Part shown: positions 9,415 to 19,785 of the stretch, piece after piece
How the letters are laid out: each line of letters begins with the position of its first letter
Numbering within the stretch: position 1 is the stretch's first letter
Source: Caldilineaceae bacterium
Lineage (GTDB): Bacteria > Chloroflexota > Anaerolineae > Caldilineales > Caldilineaceae
Assembly: GCA_020846635.1 (NCBI GenBank)
Contig: JADLDO010000019.1
Location: forward strand, 52,079-116,078
Reading direction: 5' to 3'
Length of the DNA stretch: 64,000 nt
Notes under the pieces: generated by a model
Database searches by the model: none
Told to the model about the DNA's origin: nothing
Seen by the model: the letters and a program-made list of their open reading frames with translations, nothing else
Translations under genes and position numbers: made by a program

Positions 9415-9452
9415 AGATTGAATAGGACTCTCACCGCTAAAATGAGCTAACT

Positions 9453-9533
9453 GCCAGTGTGGAAACCTCTACGCGGCGCGCCACACTGGCGTGTCACGAT
9501 TGATTCATCATCCATAAATCAAAACAGTGACAC
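9453..9533. promoter_or_regulatory. Two adjoining inverted repeats upstream of brkB
   Basis: GCCAGTGTGG (9453-9462) pairs with CCACACTGGC (9481-9490). Immediately after, GTGTCAC (9491-9497) plus TTGATT (9500-9505) pair with AATCAA (9517-9522) plus GTGACAC (9527-9533). Both could form hairpins in the brkB leader or serve as protein-binding sites. Confidence 0.5.
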
Positions 9534-9581
9534 GTCACAATCAAAAGGCAATCGAGGTTGCTAGGGACAAGGGACATCGCC

Positions 9582-10484
9582 ATGGTGGTATCAACTTGGA
9601 AACTTTTGCGGCAAACGTTCAAGGAATGGAACACCGACAGGGCTTCCAGCTTGTCGGCTGCCCTTGCCTATTACACAGCCGTAGCCATTGCGCCCCTCCT
9701 TGTCCTATTAGTCATGGCGCTTGGCTGGTTCTATGGCTCGGATTCTGCCCAAATTCAAGTCGTTGGACAGTTGCGCGGCATGGTGGGGCCACAAGGGGCC
9801 GATGTGGCACAAGCTGTCATCGAGAGCGCCGATCAGCCTGACCTGGCACGAGTGGCGGGCATTTTGAGCCTCTTGACGTTGATCTGGGGTGCATCCAACG
9901 TTTTTGTACAGTTGCAGGATTCGCTCAATATCGTTTGGGGTGTCGAAACTAAAAAGAATGTGGGGATTCTCTCTTTAATTCGTGAACGATTCTTGTCCTT
10001 TGGCATGATTTTGGTGATTGGCTTTCTACTCCTGGTTTCCCTAGTACTCAGTTCTGTTCTAAGCGCACTCGGTGGAGCCCTAACCGGCATGATGCCAGGG
10101 ATGGCAATGCTCTGGGAAGCAGTGAATTTTGTCGTTTCGTTTGGTGTCATCACCTCGCTCTTTGCCCTCATCTACAAGGTATTGCCGGATGCCGAATTCG
10201 CGTGGCGCGACGTTTGGGTCGGGGCAGCCTTCACTGCCCTGCTCTTTACGGTTGGCAAATGGCTCCTGGGACTCTACCTGGGCAACCAGAGTATGAGTTC
10301 GGCCTATGGCGCTGCGGGTTCATTGGTCGTAACCCTGATTTGGATCTATTATTCTGCCCAGATCTTCTTTTTTGGGGCCGAATTTACCCAAGTCTATGCC
10401 CGTCGCGCAGGGGAAGGCGTTGCGCCCGACGAAAAAGCACAGCCAATCAGCAGCCGCCAGCCAGGCGAAGCAAAGTTCAGCTAA
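9582..10484 (+). CDS. YihY/BrkB-family inner-membrane protein
   Basis: A 300-residue integral membrane protein with the family's six hydrophobic spans and hallmarks: SSLSAALAYYTAVAIAPLL near the N-terminus, LIWGASNVFVQLQDSLNIVWGV in the middle and YGAAGSLVVTLIWIYYSAQIFFFGAEF near the end. The family was once called ribonuclease BN, but that activity belongs to another protein; the transport or envelope role is unproven. ATG 9582 is preferred over an in-frame TTG at 9558 because AAGGGA lies about 7 bases upstream. The gene converges with the methyltransferase gene, leaving only 12 bases between stop codons. Confidence 0.85.
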   Translation: MVVSTWKLLRQTFKEWNTDRASSLSAALAYYTAVAIAPLLVLLVMALGWFYGSDSAQIQVVGQLRGMVGPQGADVAQAVIESADQPDLARVAGILSLLTLIWGASNVFVQLQDSLNIVWGVETKKNVGILSLIRERFLSFGMILVIGFLLLVSLVLSSVLSALGGALTGMMPGMAMLWEAVNFVVSFGVITSLFALIYKVLPDAEFAWRDVWVGAAFTALLFTVGKWLLGLYLGNQSMSSAYGAAGSLVVTLIWIYYSAQIFFFGAEFTQVYARRAGEGVAPDEKAQPISSRQPGEAKFS

Positions 10485-10496
10485 TCGACATAGCCC

Positions 10497-11321
10497 CTAC
10501 CCCATCTTCACTGCACGCAGCGCCAGCAAAAGCGGAATCTCACTGTTTGCTCGATTTTCCGCCTCCGCCTGCTTTTTGCCCCGGCTGCGCTTATAGGTTG
10601 GAATCTCGTTGAGCGCATTGAGCCATAACCCCTGCGCGGCTAATTCATTGATATAGCTGTGCAGGGGGCGATGAAAGCTGCGGCTGACCCCTTCAATTCC
10701 CCCATTCTGAGTATTCACCTGGTACGACTTGAGCGGAACCGCCACCGGCGTTAGATAATGGTCAACGCGCCTGTAGCGCAATTTGCGCGCCGGATCCCAT
10801 CCCCAGCCGCTTTGGCGAGGCACGCGAAAGCTAGGATGCGTCATCACAATCACCACTCGCCCACCAGGGGCCAGCGCCCACGCAGCCGCGGCCAAGACAT
10901 GCGCCAACGGGTCCATGTCTTGCAGGCTGAGCAGGAATGTAACGCCTGCAAAAGCGCCGGCGCGCAGACCGGGCAGCGTGTCCAAACGGCGAACATCACC
11001 GGCGAGAAAACGCCCCTGATTGCCATGACGCTGGCGCGCCAGTTGGATAAGCTTTGCACTGGCATCAACGCCTGTGTACTGTGCATGGGCTTTGGCAATA
11101 TAGGGCGCGAGCACACCCTGACCTGCGCCCAGGTCTAGGATCGCTTCATTGGGTTGGGGGCTAAGTAGATCGAGCAGGGCGGGGATTGCCAGTTGGCGAT
11201 GGTGGTGGCTGCCTTCATTGCCGACCCAGCCATCATACCATTCGGCTAAGGGTTCCCAACTGGTGACAACGGCGCGGCCTTGACCGGCCTGAGGCGCGGA
11301 ACGACGTTTTTGGATTTTCAT
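10497..11321 (-). CDS. Class I SAM-dependent methyltransferase
   Basis: A 274-residue methyltransferase. Motif I for SAM binding is ILDLGAGQGVLAPYIAK, with the ribose-binding acidic residue in YTGVDASAKLI, then the post-motifs GRFLAGDVRRLDTLP and FLLSLQDMDPLAHVL. This resembles the methyltransferase-11/25 group (UbiE/small-molecule or tRNA type). The substrate cannot be told from sequence. The N-terminal 20 residues are basic and unstructured; the C-terminus is rich in Lys/Glu. It stands alone on the minus strand, convergent with brkB. Confidence 0.75.
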   Translation of the reverse strand: MKIQKRRSAPQAGQGRAVVTSWEPLAEWYDGWVGNEGSHHHRQLAIPALLDLLSPQPNEAILDLGAGQGVLAPYIAKAHAQYTGVDASAKLIQLARQRHGNQGRFLAGDVRRLDTLPGLRAGAFAGVTFLLSLQDMDPLAHVLAAAAWALAPGGRVVIVMTHPSFRVPRQSGWGWDPARKLRYRRVDHYLTPVAVPLKSYQVNTQNGGIEGVSRSFHRPLHSYINELAAQGLWLNALNEIPTYKRSRGKKQAEAENRANSEIPLLLALRAVKMG

Positions 11322-11669
11322 GATACGTTCTCACCGGGTGAGCAAAGGGACTGATCTCACACACAGGCCGCGACACCCCTGATTAGGGATGGAGAGCGAT
11401 TGATCTGGTGGAGACGTTGACTAGGCTTACCGCTCCGGCTTCAAACCGAGAGCGAAAAAGAACCACCTAGCCCCATATTCGTATCATGCACATCATCACA
11501 GGCTACCTTACGAGGAACTCAACACACTGGAAAGTAGATACTTCGATCTTAACCCTCCCCGAAGCTTCCGACGGGAGCCCTTTGGACGCGGGAGAGTGGT
11601 TACGGTATGTAGAATACACAAAATGGGCGCGTCCGGCAAAATTTGGCAGCGAGAGACGGCTGGCTTTCA
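11322..11669. other. Intergenic region with a degenerate hairpin repeat
   Basis: No convincing gene is seen. An 84-codon plus-strand frame (11486-11740) overlaps the Nudix gene end and lacks a ribosome-binding site. At 11553-11577 a sequence starting CCCTCCCCGAAGCTTCCG looks like a collapsed copy of the hairpin family at 8243 and 16567, lacking the loop and with broken outer pairing. Confidence 0.5.
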
Positions 11670-14038
<2,369 letters not shown>

Positions 14039-14067
14039 TCATGGCTGTAGGGGGGACACGGAAACCT

Positions 14068-14094
14068 ACCCTTCCCGAAAGCTCTGGGAAGGGT
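14068..14094. terminator. Hairpin between GNAT gene and pgi
   Basis: ACCCTTCCC (14068-14076) pairs with GGGAAGGGT (14086-14094) around the loop GAAAGCTCT. A short T-rich tract follows on the plus strand. The arms resemble the CCCTCCC/GGGAGGG family with a compensating C-to-T/G-to-A change. It probably ends transcription of the GNAT gene before pgi. Confidence 0.6.
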
Positions 14095-14109
14095 TTCTTA
14101 TTACTCACG

Positions 14110-14676
14110 CTAGGTAGACGAGCGTTCGCGCGCCAAATCATAGTCCATATACAACAAGCGCACCCACCGTTTACCCGATTGCACGCGGCTGCTCTCTCCG
14201 GTCAGGGAAAAGCCCAATGCCTGCAAAAAGCGCAGTGCATTCGGGTTAAACTGTTCGATCCCGGCGCGTGCGCTGTGCATCTGTGCGCTTTGCGCCAGCC
14301 AGGGCGCAAGCAGCCGCCACGCCGCGCGGCCAATGCCCTGGCGTTGATACGGCTCCGCCACCATGATCATTCCAACATAGACCATGTCGGGGTCGGGCCA
14401 GTGCATACGAAAATCAACGACGCCCACCATCTCCACCCCAGCCGCAGCATCATTAGCGTCAATGCGGCGCACGATACCCATCATGCTGCGTCCCGGCGTG
14501 GATGCTGCCGCCTCTAGGTCACGTTCGGCCTGACCCGTGGGGCTGCTCGCCAGATGGTACATCTGCCAGTAACCCGGCGTGGCACGATAAACCGCCTGCA
14601 ATGCCGCAGCATGATCCGCTGCGTTCAGCGGGAGCAGTGAGACGATGGGGGCGGTTGTGTTTGCTACTGTAGCCAT
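14110..14676 (-). CDS. GNAT-family N-acetyltransferase
   Basis: A 188-residue acetyl-CoA-dependent acyltransferase. The acetyl-CoA pyrophosphate loop is seen in GMIMVAEPYQRQGIGRAAW (Q/R-x-x-G-x-G/A), preceded by the beta4 strand VGVVDFRM and followed by the beta6-alpha4 element EQFNPNALRFLQALGF. The substrate is unknown. ATG 14676 is chosen; a longer start at 14736 would overlap the dynamin-like gene by 26 bases. It follows the dynamin-like GTPase gene on the minus strand and could be co-transcribed. Confidence 0.8.
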   Translation of the reverse strand: MATVANTTAPIVSLLPLNAADHAAALQAVYRATPGYWQMYHLASSPTGQAERDLEAAASTPGRSMMGIVRRIDANDAAAGVEMVGVVDFRMHWPDPDMVYVGMIMVAEPYQRQGIGRAAWRLLAPWLAQSAQMHSARAGIEQFNPNALRFLQALGFSLTGESSRVQSGKRWVRLLYMDYDLARERSST

Positions 14677-14710
14677 ATGTAACTCACGATATACAGTCAC
14701 CGCGTAGACA

Positions 14711-16489
14711 TTATGCCGTTGAAGCCGCGGCGGCACCGATGGCCTGGATGTTCTGGCGCAGCACTGTCACCTCGACGCGCGCGCTCTGCAAGTCCGCCTC
14801 AATCCGTTCCAGCTTCTCCCGCTCCACGCGCACAAAGCGCGTATAGGGCGCAATCGCTTCGTGGATGCGCTGGATGCTGGTGGCGAGTTCCTGCTCAAAT
14901 TGGCGTTCAAGCGCGCCTTCAAGCTGCCCGCGCAGCAGATTGATGCGCTCGCGCAGTTCATTCTTGACCTTCGCGCGCCGGTAGGGCAGCACATAGAGCC
15001 CCAGCGCCGCCACTGCACCAGCCCCCAGGATGCCGGTAATATCCAGCAAGGTCGTATGCAGCACTGCTACCAGTAGCGCGCCCAGCCCCAACGCGCCAAC
15101 CTCCAGCGCGGCGGTCTGGATGATGGCCCGCTGTACCTCTTGCGCCAGCTTGAGCGACTCCGCCTCGCGGTCATAGCTGTTGACCACCTCTTGCGCCTCG
15201 CGGCCCACGCCCGCAAGCATATTCTGGCGGTTAAACTCGAAATCACTGGTGACTTGGCCCACCATCTTATCGGCGTGATGCGTCGCACGCCGCGCCATAT
15301 ATTCCATGACCGCACGCCACTGCCGGTAATCCCGATCCACCAACCAGTCGATCAACTCATTGACATGGCGCTCGATCTCAAGGCTTGTATCCGCAATGAC
15401 CTGGCGCTCAAACTCGCCGCGCACCTTCTCGCTATTGACCAAGTCGAAGATGCGCCCAATCCGCAGCACCTCGTCAAAGAAGCGGTCGCCCCGTTCCGCC
15501 ATCTCATAGAGCACATTGTCCACATGGCTGCGCTGAAATCTGAAATCGCGGCGCATGTCGCTCTGATAGGCGTCAAGCTGTTCCTCAATAATGTCCAGTG
15601 TTTGGAAATCCCCTTTGAGGATATCCTGGCGCGAGCGAATCAGTTCACTATAGCGGTCAAGTAAACGCGTGGCAACCCCCAAAGGATTCTCCAACTTCAG
15701 GCGCACGCGCGCGCTGGCGTCTAGGCTGGTCAGGATGTACTGCTCCAGCGCGGCAAAGCGCGAGCGATCCCACAGCGGGCCATAGGGCATGTCGCGGCCC
15801 GAACTGCGCGCCAACTGCTTGGCCTGAAGTGCCTGTTTGGCGCTGACAGGGAAAATCTGCGGCTCCATCCCCAACAAATGGCGCGCATTCGTACGCACAA
15901 ATTCGAGAACCTGGTCGAGTTCGGCTTCACTCTCCAGCAGATCAATCTTGTTGACAATGATGACGATCTTTTTGCCCCAGGAACGAATCCGTTCGAGAAA
16001 AGTGCGTTCACTTTCGCTAAAAGGACGGTCGGCACTGGTGACAAAAAGCACCAAGTCGCTGCGCGGGACAAAATGCTCGGTCAACTGCTGGTGGCGCTGC
16101 ACGACTGCATTCGTGCCAGGCGTGTCCACCAGGTTGATCTCGCGCAGCCAGGGCACAGGCACATGAATGATGGTATAGTCGTCGGCGGTTGGCTCATGTT
16201 TGAGTTCCGCGCCATAGCGCAGCAGGTGGATTTGTGCAGTGGTCGGGGTGACGCCCTCCGTCAAGAGGCGGTCGCCCAACATGGCGTTGAGAAAAGCGGT
16301 CTTGCCCGCGTTGAATTCACCCACCACCACCAGCAAAAACAACTCCTCAAGCTGGGCTAAGGCACGCTGGAGCAAGGCTTGATCCTCGTCCGGGGCATCC
16401 AGCCGCGCCAGATAGACACGCAGATTCTCCAGCAGCGCCCGCTCCCGGCGAAGAAGTTGATCGTGTTCTTGCGAAATTAAACCTTGCAA
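14711..16489 (-). CDS. Bacterial dynamin-like GTPase
   Basis: A large GTPase, 592 residues from TTG 16489. The GTPase domain has a P-loop GEFNAGKTAF (about 57-66), a switch I threonine pair in GVTPTTAQ, switch II DTPG (about 122-125) and NKID (about 180-183). A long helical stalk follows, then a hydrophobic paddle-like stretch (LEVGALGLGALLVAV... ending GLYVLPY, about 465-510) that should insert into membrane, and a final coiled coil. Dynamin-like proteins remodel or repair membranes. The frame is open to a GTG at 16567, but that codon lies in the repeat hairpin at 16566-16598, whereas AAGGAAGG sits just before TTG 16489. Confidence 0.8.
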   Translation of the reverse strand: MQGLISQEHDQLLRRERALLENLRVYLARLDAPDEDQALLQRALAQLEELFLLVVVGEFNAGKTAFLNAMLGDRLLTEGVTPTTAQIHLLRYGAELKHEPTADDYTIIHVPVPWLREINLVDTPGTNAVVQRHQQLTEHFVPRSDLVLFVTSADRPFSESERTFLERIRSWGKKIVIIVNKIDLLESEAELDQVLEFVRTNARHLLGMEPQIFPVSAKQALQAKQLARSSGRDMPYGPLWDRSRFAALEQYILTSLDASARVRLKLENPLGVATRLLDRYSELIRSRQDILKGDFQTLDIIEEQLDAYQSDMRRDFRFQRSHVDNVLYEMAERGDRFFDEVLRIGRIFDLVNSEKVRGEFERQVIADTSLEIERHVNELIDWLVDRDYRQWRAVMEYMARRATHHADKMVGQVTSDFEFNRQNMLAGVGREAQEVVNSYDREAESLKLAQEVQRAIIQTAALEVGALGLGALLVAVLHTTLLDITGILGAGAVAALGLYVLPYRRAKVKNELRERINLLRGQLEGALERQFEQELATSIQRIHEAIAPYTRFVRVEREKLERIEADLQSARVEVTVLRQNIQAIGAAAASTA

Positions 16490-16565
16490 CGCGCCTTCCT
16501 TACCTTCTGTGCCACACTTTATACATTTACTTATTACTTCATCCAGAGCAACCTGGGCTGTAACC

Positions 16566-16598
16566 ACCCTCCCGGAAGCTCGGAGCTTCCGGGAGGGT
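16566..16598. repeat. Perfect 14-bp-stem hairpin, same family as 8243
   Basis: CCCTCCCGGAAGCT (16567-16580) pairs with AGCTTCCGGGAGGG (16584-16597) around the 3-base loop CGG, with an extra A-T pair outside. Both arms are identical to the hairpin after the S8 protease gene; only the loop differs (3 versus 15 bases). It lies upstream of the dynamin-like gene. Confidence 0.75.
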
Positions 16599-16870
16599 TA
16601 TCGCAAACGCGCCCATACAGCGCACAATGCCCTATACTCTATACGAAACGCCGGACGAGAAGTTGCAACCGAGCCATGTGCTGGGCGTTACAGCACCCAT
16701 TGTAGCATATCTCTCTCCTTGCAACGCGCTTTGCATCGTAGCAACGAATTGGAAAAATTGCTACTGGACAAAATTTCAAAACAGATGCACAATCCTGTTA
16801 GTGTTATATTTACATTAAGTGAGCGTAAGGAACTGACTCCGACGCCGCCCACTTGTCAGGAGGATTGCAA

Positions 16871-17497
16871 ATGACTTTTCCCTACATACCCGGCGCGACC
16901 GTAGAGGTGCCGGAGATCGCCTATAAGCCGCACCTGTCGCTGCCCGCGGCCAAGAGCGCCGTGATTGTGGTGGACATGCAAAATGACTTCGTGACGCCGG
17001 GAGGCTCATTGGTAGTGCCTGCCGCCGGGGAGACGGTCCCTGCCATCCAAAAGCTCTTAGCAAAGGCGCGCGCTGCCGGTGTGCATATCGCCTACACGCA
17101 GGATACGCACTTTGCGGGCGACCCGGAATGGCAGATTTGGCCCGAACATTGCCGCGCCGGAACCTGGGGGTGGGAGATCATCGAAGCCCTTGCGCCCCAA
17201 CCTGGAGATTTGGTCGAGCAAAAGAGCCGCTACGATGGCTTTTATGACACATCGCTGGATCACTATCTGAGCCGGGTGTGGAAGGTAGAGCATCTTGTCA
17301 TTGTCGGCACTATCGCCAGCATTTGTGTGCTGCACACTGCCGCTTCGGCAGGGTTGCGGTGGTTCCATGTTGTGACCCCTGCCGACGGCACTTCGGCGCT
17401 CACGCCCTTTGACCAGGCAGTAGCCTTGCGCCAAATCTCCTGGCTCTACACCGGGTCGGTGACGCGCAGCGTGGATGACATTGAGTTTGCGAAGTAA
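16871..17497 (+). CDS. Cysteine hydrolase, isochorismatase/nicotinamidase-like
   Basis: A 208-residue enzyme of the isochorismatase-like hydrolase superfamily. The catalytic triad is complete: Asp35 (VVDMQNDF), Lys118 (EQKSRYDGFYDT) and Cys152 (ASICVLHTA) with the conserved cis-peptide region before it. The WPEHC motif (residues 90-94) resembles nicotinamidases and ureidoacrylate amidohydrolases; the exact substrate is not settled. The start at 16871 is fixed by AGGAGG at 16857-16862. The gene converges with hpf, separated by a terminator. The AT-rich 130 bases upstream probably hold its promoter. Confidence 0.88.
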   Translation: MTFPYIPGATVEVPEIAYKPHLSLPAAKSAVIVVDMQNDFVTPGGSLVVPAAGETVPAIQKLLAKARAAGVHIAYTQDTHFAGDPEWQIWPEHCRAGTWGWEIIEALAPQPGDLVEQKSRYDGFYDTSLDHYLSRVWKVEHLVIVGTIASICVLHTAASAGLRWFHVVTPADGTSALTPFDQAVALRQISWLYTGSVTRSVDDIEFAK

Positions 17498-17520
17498 TAC
17501 GCGGTACCGGCATACTTCTC

Positions 17521-17562
17521 TGAGAAAAAATGAACGCCCGCTGGAAATAATCCAGCGGGCGT
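17521..17562 (-). terminator. Rho-independent terminator of hpf
   Basis: ACGCCCGCTGGA (17534-17545) pairs perfectly over 12 bp with TCCAGCGGGCGT (17551-17562) around AATAA. On the minus strand the stem is followed by TCATTTTTT, so it terminates hpf; it may also stop readthrough from the hydrolase gene. Confidence 0.85.
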
Positions 17563-17614
17563 AACTGATCATCTGGGCCGCCACTCCTAAGAGCTGGACG
17601 ACGCAGTTGTACGC

Positions 17615-18193
17615 TTAGCCTACACGCGGCTGCAACAGGCCAAACTGCCCGTCACGACGGCGATAGACGACGTTTACCCCTTTCGCATCTACATCATAGT
17701 AGATAAAGAAGTCATGACCGAGCAGTTCCATTTGGGCCAGGGCTTCTTCCTCGTCCATCGGCTGAAGCAGAAACTCTTTGCGACGGATGATGTTGCCCAT
17801 CTCCTCATCCTCTTCTCCCCCTAAGTCTTCCACGAGGGCTGTCGTCAACTGCGCTTCTGCATTCACCGCGGCTGCCGCAGACTGGCGGCGACGGCTTTGA
17901 TAGCGACGACCCTTGAATCGTCGAATCTGGCGCGACATCTTATCAACGACCGCATCGATGGAAACCACAATATCGGCGGTTGATTCTTCAGCACGCAAGA
18001 TGTTGCCGTTGGCCCAAATCGTAAGCTGGGCCGTAAAACGGTCATCGGCTGCGCGCGTGGCATTGTGCGACAATTCAATACGCGCCTCCGAAACCTGGTT
18101 AAGATAGCGTTCGAGCCTCCCTACTTTTTTGTTGACATACTCACGAATCCAGTCTGTCACTTCGACATTGCGGCCATGAACTATCAGTTGCAT
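17615..18193 (-). CDS. hpf: Long ribosome hibernation-promoting factor
   Basis: A 192-residue two-domain hibernation factor. The N-terminal S30AE domain ([20 protein letters not shown], about 1-100) binds the ribosome decoding region. After a basic linker ([15 protein letters not shown]) and an acidic linker, the C-terminal dimerisation domain (about 135-192) has the typical [20 protein letters not shown] and GLLQPR ending that pairs two ribosomes into inactive 100S particles. The start at 18193 is supported by AAAGGAGT 8 bases upstream. It is probably induced in stationary phase; a weak promoter is suggested at 18337-18363. Confidence 0.93.
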   Translation of the reverse strand: MQLIVHGRNVEVTDWIREYVNKKVGRLERYLNQVSEARIELSHNATRAADDRFTAQLTIWANGNILRAEESTADIVVSIDAVVDKMSRQIRRFKGRRYQSRRRQSAAAAVNAEAQLTTALVEDLGGEEDEEMGNIIRRKEFLLQPMDEEEALAQMELLGHDFFIYYDVDAKGVNVVYRRRDGQFGLLQPRVG

Positions 18194-18648
18194 GGTCAAA
18201 CTCCTTTCATACGTAAGGGGATGCATCGATCTCGCCAACAGGTCTGCCCGGAATGTCCGGCGTGACCCGCAAGAAAACAATGGAAGAAAGCGATGATTTC
18301 CAGCCTGGTTTATTTACCGTCATTATTCACGGCTAATTAATATTCACTGTTTATAAGGTGCAACAAAGCCACCGGGTAGCAACTCCGGGTTGGTCAGACA
18401 GCGACAGGAACATCGCCTGTGCCGCTCGTAAGCTAGATTGGCTAGTTTGGGCTGCTCACATGCCGACGCCAGAGCCGCTGGGAACGGATAGAGTCGTAGA
18501 GCCTTGCGCTTGAGTATGGAAACAGCAGTTGGTCGCTCTTTGTTCGTGTCGGCATTTGTGCGTTCCTACCTACCTCTATTGTAGGTGAGATGACTCTTTG
18601 TGTCAAACGTATTTTGACCTATCCCCGGTCGCATAGCAGTTCGCAGGG
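18194..18648. other. Intergenic region upstream of hpf
   Basis: About 450 bases without a gene. Reading the minus strand, TTGCAC (18358-18363) and TATTAA (18337-18342) with 15 bases between could be the hpf promoter, in an AT-rich patch at 18310-18365. The remainder shows no RNA gene or repeat that could be recognised. Confidence 0.35.
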
Positions 18649-19458
18649 TTACAATTCACCCGCCCACGACACACGATCATCAGAGGCAGAATCCATGCTC
18701 GATTCCCTCACCCTTGTGGAGTAGGCGCGGCGCACAGGTTGGGCGAGCGTCAGCCCATAGACGGCTGTTGCGCCCGCAGCCAGGGCCGCAGTGGCACAAG
18801 CGCGCAAGGTCGAGCCGGTGGTATATACGTCATCAATCAACAATAGGCACTGTCCCGCCACCTCCTCTGCTGCATAAAAGGCTCCATCGACATTCGCATG
18901 GCGTTCGCCGGGCGCAAGCCCCACCTGCTGCCGAGTCTCACGCGTCCGCTCCAGCCATGCCGGCTGCATGGGCAATCCCACGGCGCGGCTAAATGCCGCC
19001 GCCAACAAAGCCGACTGATTGTAGCCCCGCTCTTGCAGGCGTTGGGCGTGCAGTGGCACAGGTACGACCGCGCTGATAGGCTGCCGTAACCCCGTCCAGG
19101 GTGATTGAGCATAAACAGCGACGAGATAACGCGCCAACAGAGGGGCGAGTTCCGGCTGTGCCTGGTATTTGAAGGCGTGGATCGCCTCGCGCAGGGGATG
19201 GCTGTGGAGAGCCGCTGTGCGGGTAAGGGTAAGAGGATCATGCGCGTGGCGTTGACAGTTGGCACAGCGCGCGGTGGGCGCAGGCAGGGGAATACCACAG
19301 CGGGCACAACAGGGCTGTGGTACGGCCTCAACCGCTTGCGCGCAATCCGGGCAGAAAAGCTCTCCCAGCCGCCCACATCCCGCGCAGACGCGTGGAAAGA
19401 GCAGATCAAGGCCGATGCGCGCGGCGTGACGCAGCCGAGCAAAGAGTCGTTGCGCCAT
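18649..19458 (-). CDS. ComF-family phosphoribosyltransferase-like protein
   Basis: A 269-residue ComF-like protein. The N-terminus carries two zinc-binding Cys clusters (CAGCGRLGELFCPDC and CCARCG...CANC, about 25-70), and the C-terminal half is a phosphoribosyltransferase fold with the PRPP loop LLLIDDVYTTGST (about 205-217). ComF proteins are needed for DNA uptake in naturally competent bacteria, probably helping the single strand move to the recombinase; related GntX proteins act in other contexts. ACAGGGGG precedes the ATG. The pilin gene lies 27 bases upstream on the same strand, so they are likely co-transcribed. Confidence 0.88.
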   Translation of the reverse strand: MAQRLFARLRHAARIGLDLLFPRVCAGCGRLGELFCPDCAQAVEAVPQPCCARCGIPLPAPTARCANCQRHAHDPLTLTRTAALHSHPLREAIHAFKYQAQPELAPLLARYLVAVYAQSPWTGLRQPISAVVPVPLHAQRLQERGYNQSALLAAAFSRAVGLPMQPAWLERTRETRQQVGLAPGERHANVDGAFYAAEEVAGQCLLLIDDVYTTGSTLRACATAALAAGATAVYGLTLAQPVRRAYSTRVRESSMDSASDDRVSWAGEL

Positions 19459-19485
19459 CGCACCCCCTGTGAATATTGGGGTTTC

Positions 19486-19644
19486 TTAGGAGGGAAACCA
19501 GGCTTGAAAGAGGTCGTTGATAAAGGTACGTAGGTCGTCACCCAAGATCAACAGAATCGAGAGCAGCACAATGGCGAAAAGGATGATGATCAGCGCAAAT
19601 TCGATAAAGCTCTGACCGCTGCGGTTAGACGGCAACCGGGACAT
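19486..19644 (-). CDS. Flp-type small pilin
   Basis: A 52-residue protein with the type IVb (Flp) prepilin layout: a short basic leader, then G-QSFIEF with the conserved Glu at position +5, and a hydrophobic helix (ALIIILFAIVLLSILLIL), ending in a short amphipathic tail. Prepilin peptidase would cleave after Gly10. GGAAGGAG lies 11 bases before the ATG. No other pilus assembly genes are within the window. Just downstream is comF, which suggests a competence or adhesion connection, though this is inference. Confidence 0.75.
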   Translation of the reverse strand: MSRLPSNRSGQSFIEFALIIILFAIVLLSILLILGDDLRTFINDLFQAWFPS

Positions 19645-19698
19645 ATTGTGCGCTGCTCCTTCCCATCCTTAAAGCATCACTTCAATCAAAGAAAATAG

Positions 19699-19741
19699 TA
19701 CCCCAGGAGAGGTTCGAACTCCCGACACCCTGTTCCGAAGA
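19699..19741 (-). other. Prophage att site: 3' half of tRNA-Arg(UCG)
   Basis: On the minus strand the sequence reads anticodon loop CTTCGGA, anticodon-stem 3' arm ACAGG, variable loop GTGTC, T arm GGGAG-TTCGAAC-CTCTC, acceptor arm CTGGGGT and discriminator A. The 5' arm of the anticodon stem does not match (CTTTT), and no D arm follows, so only the 3' half is present. The integrated phage therefore separates this copy from an intact tRNA expected at the far end. Confidence 0.8.
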
Positions 19742-19770
19742 AAAGTTATCTAAACAGGCGATGTGTCGGG
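19721..19770. repeat. Inverted copy of the att core beside the integrase
   Basis: CCCGACAC-CCTGTT (19721-19734) lies in the tRNA half. AACAGG (19753-19758), four bases, then GTGTCGGG (19763-19770) is its inverted match. It could be an integrase-binding arm, a second core-like site, or a hairpin terminating the integrase transcript. Confidence 0.55.
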
Positions 19771-19785
19771 GGTCGTTTTTCGAGC

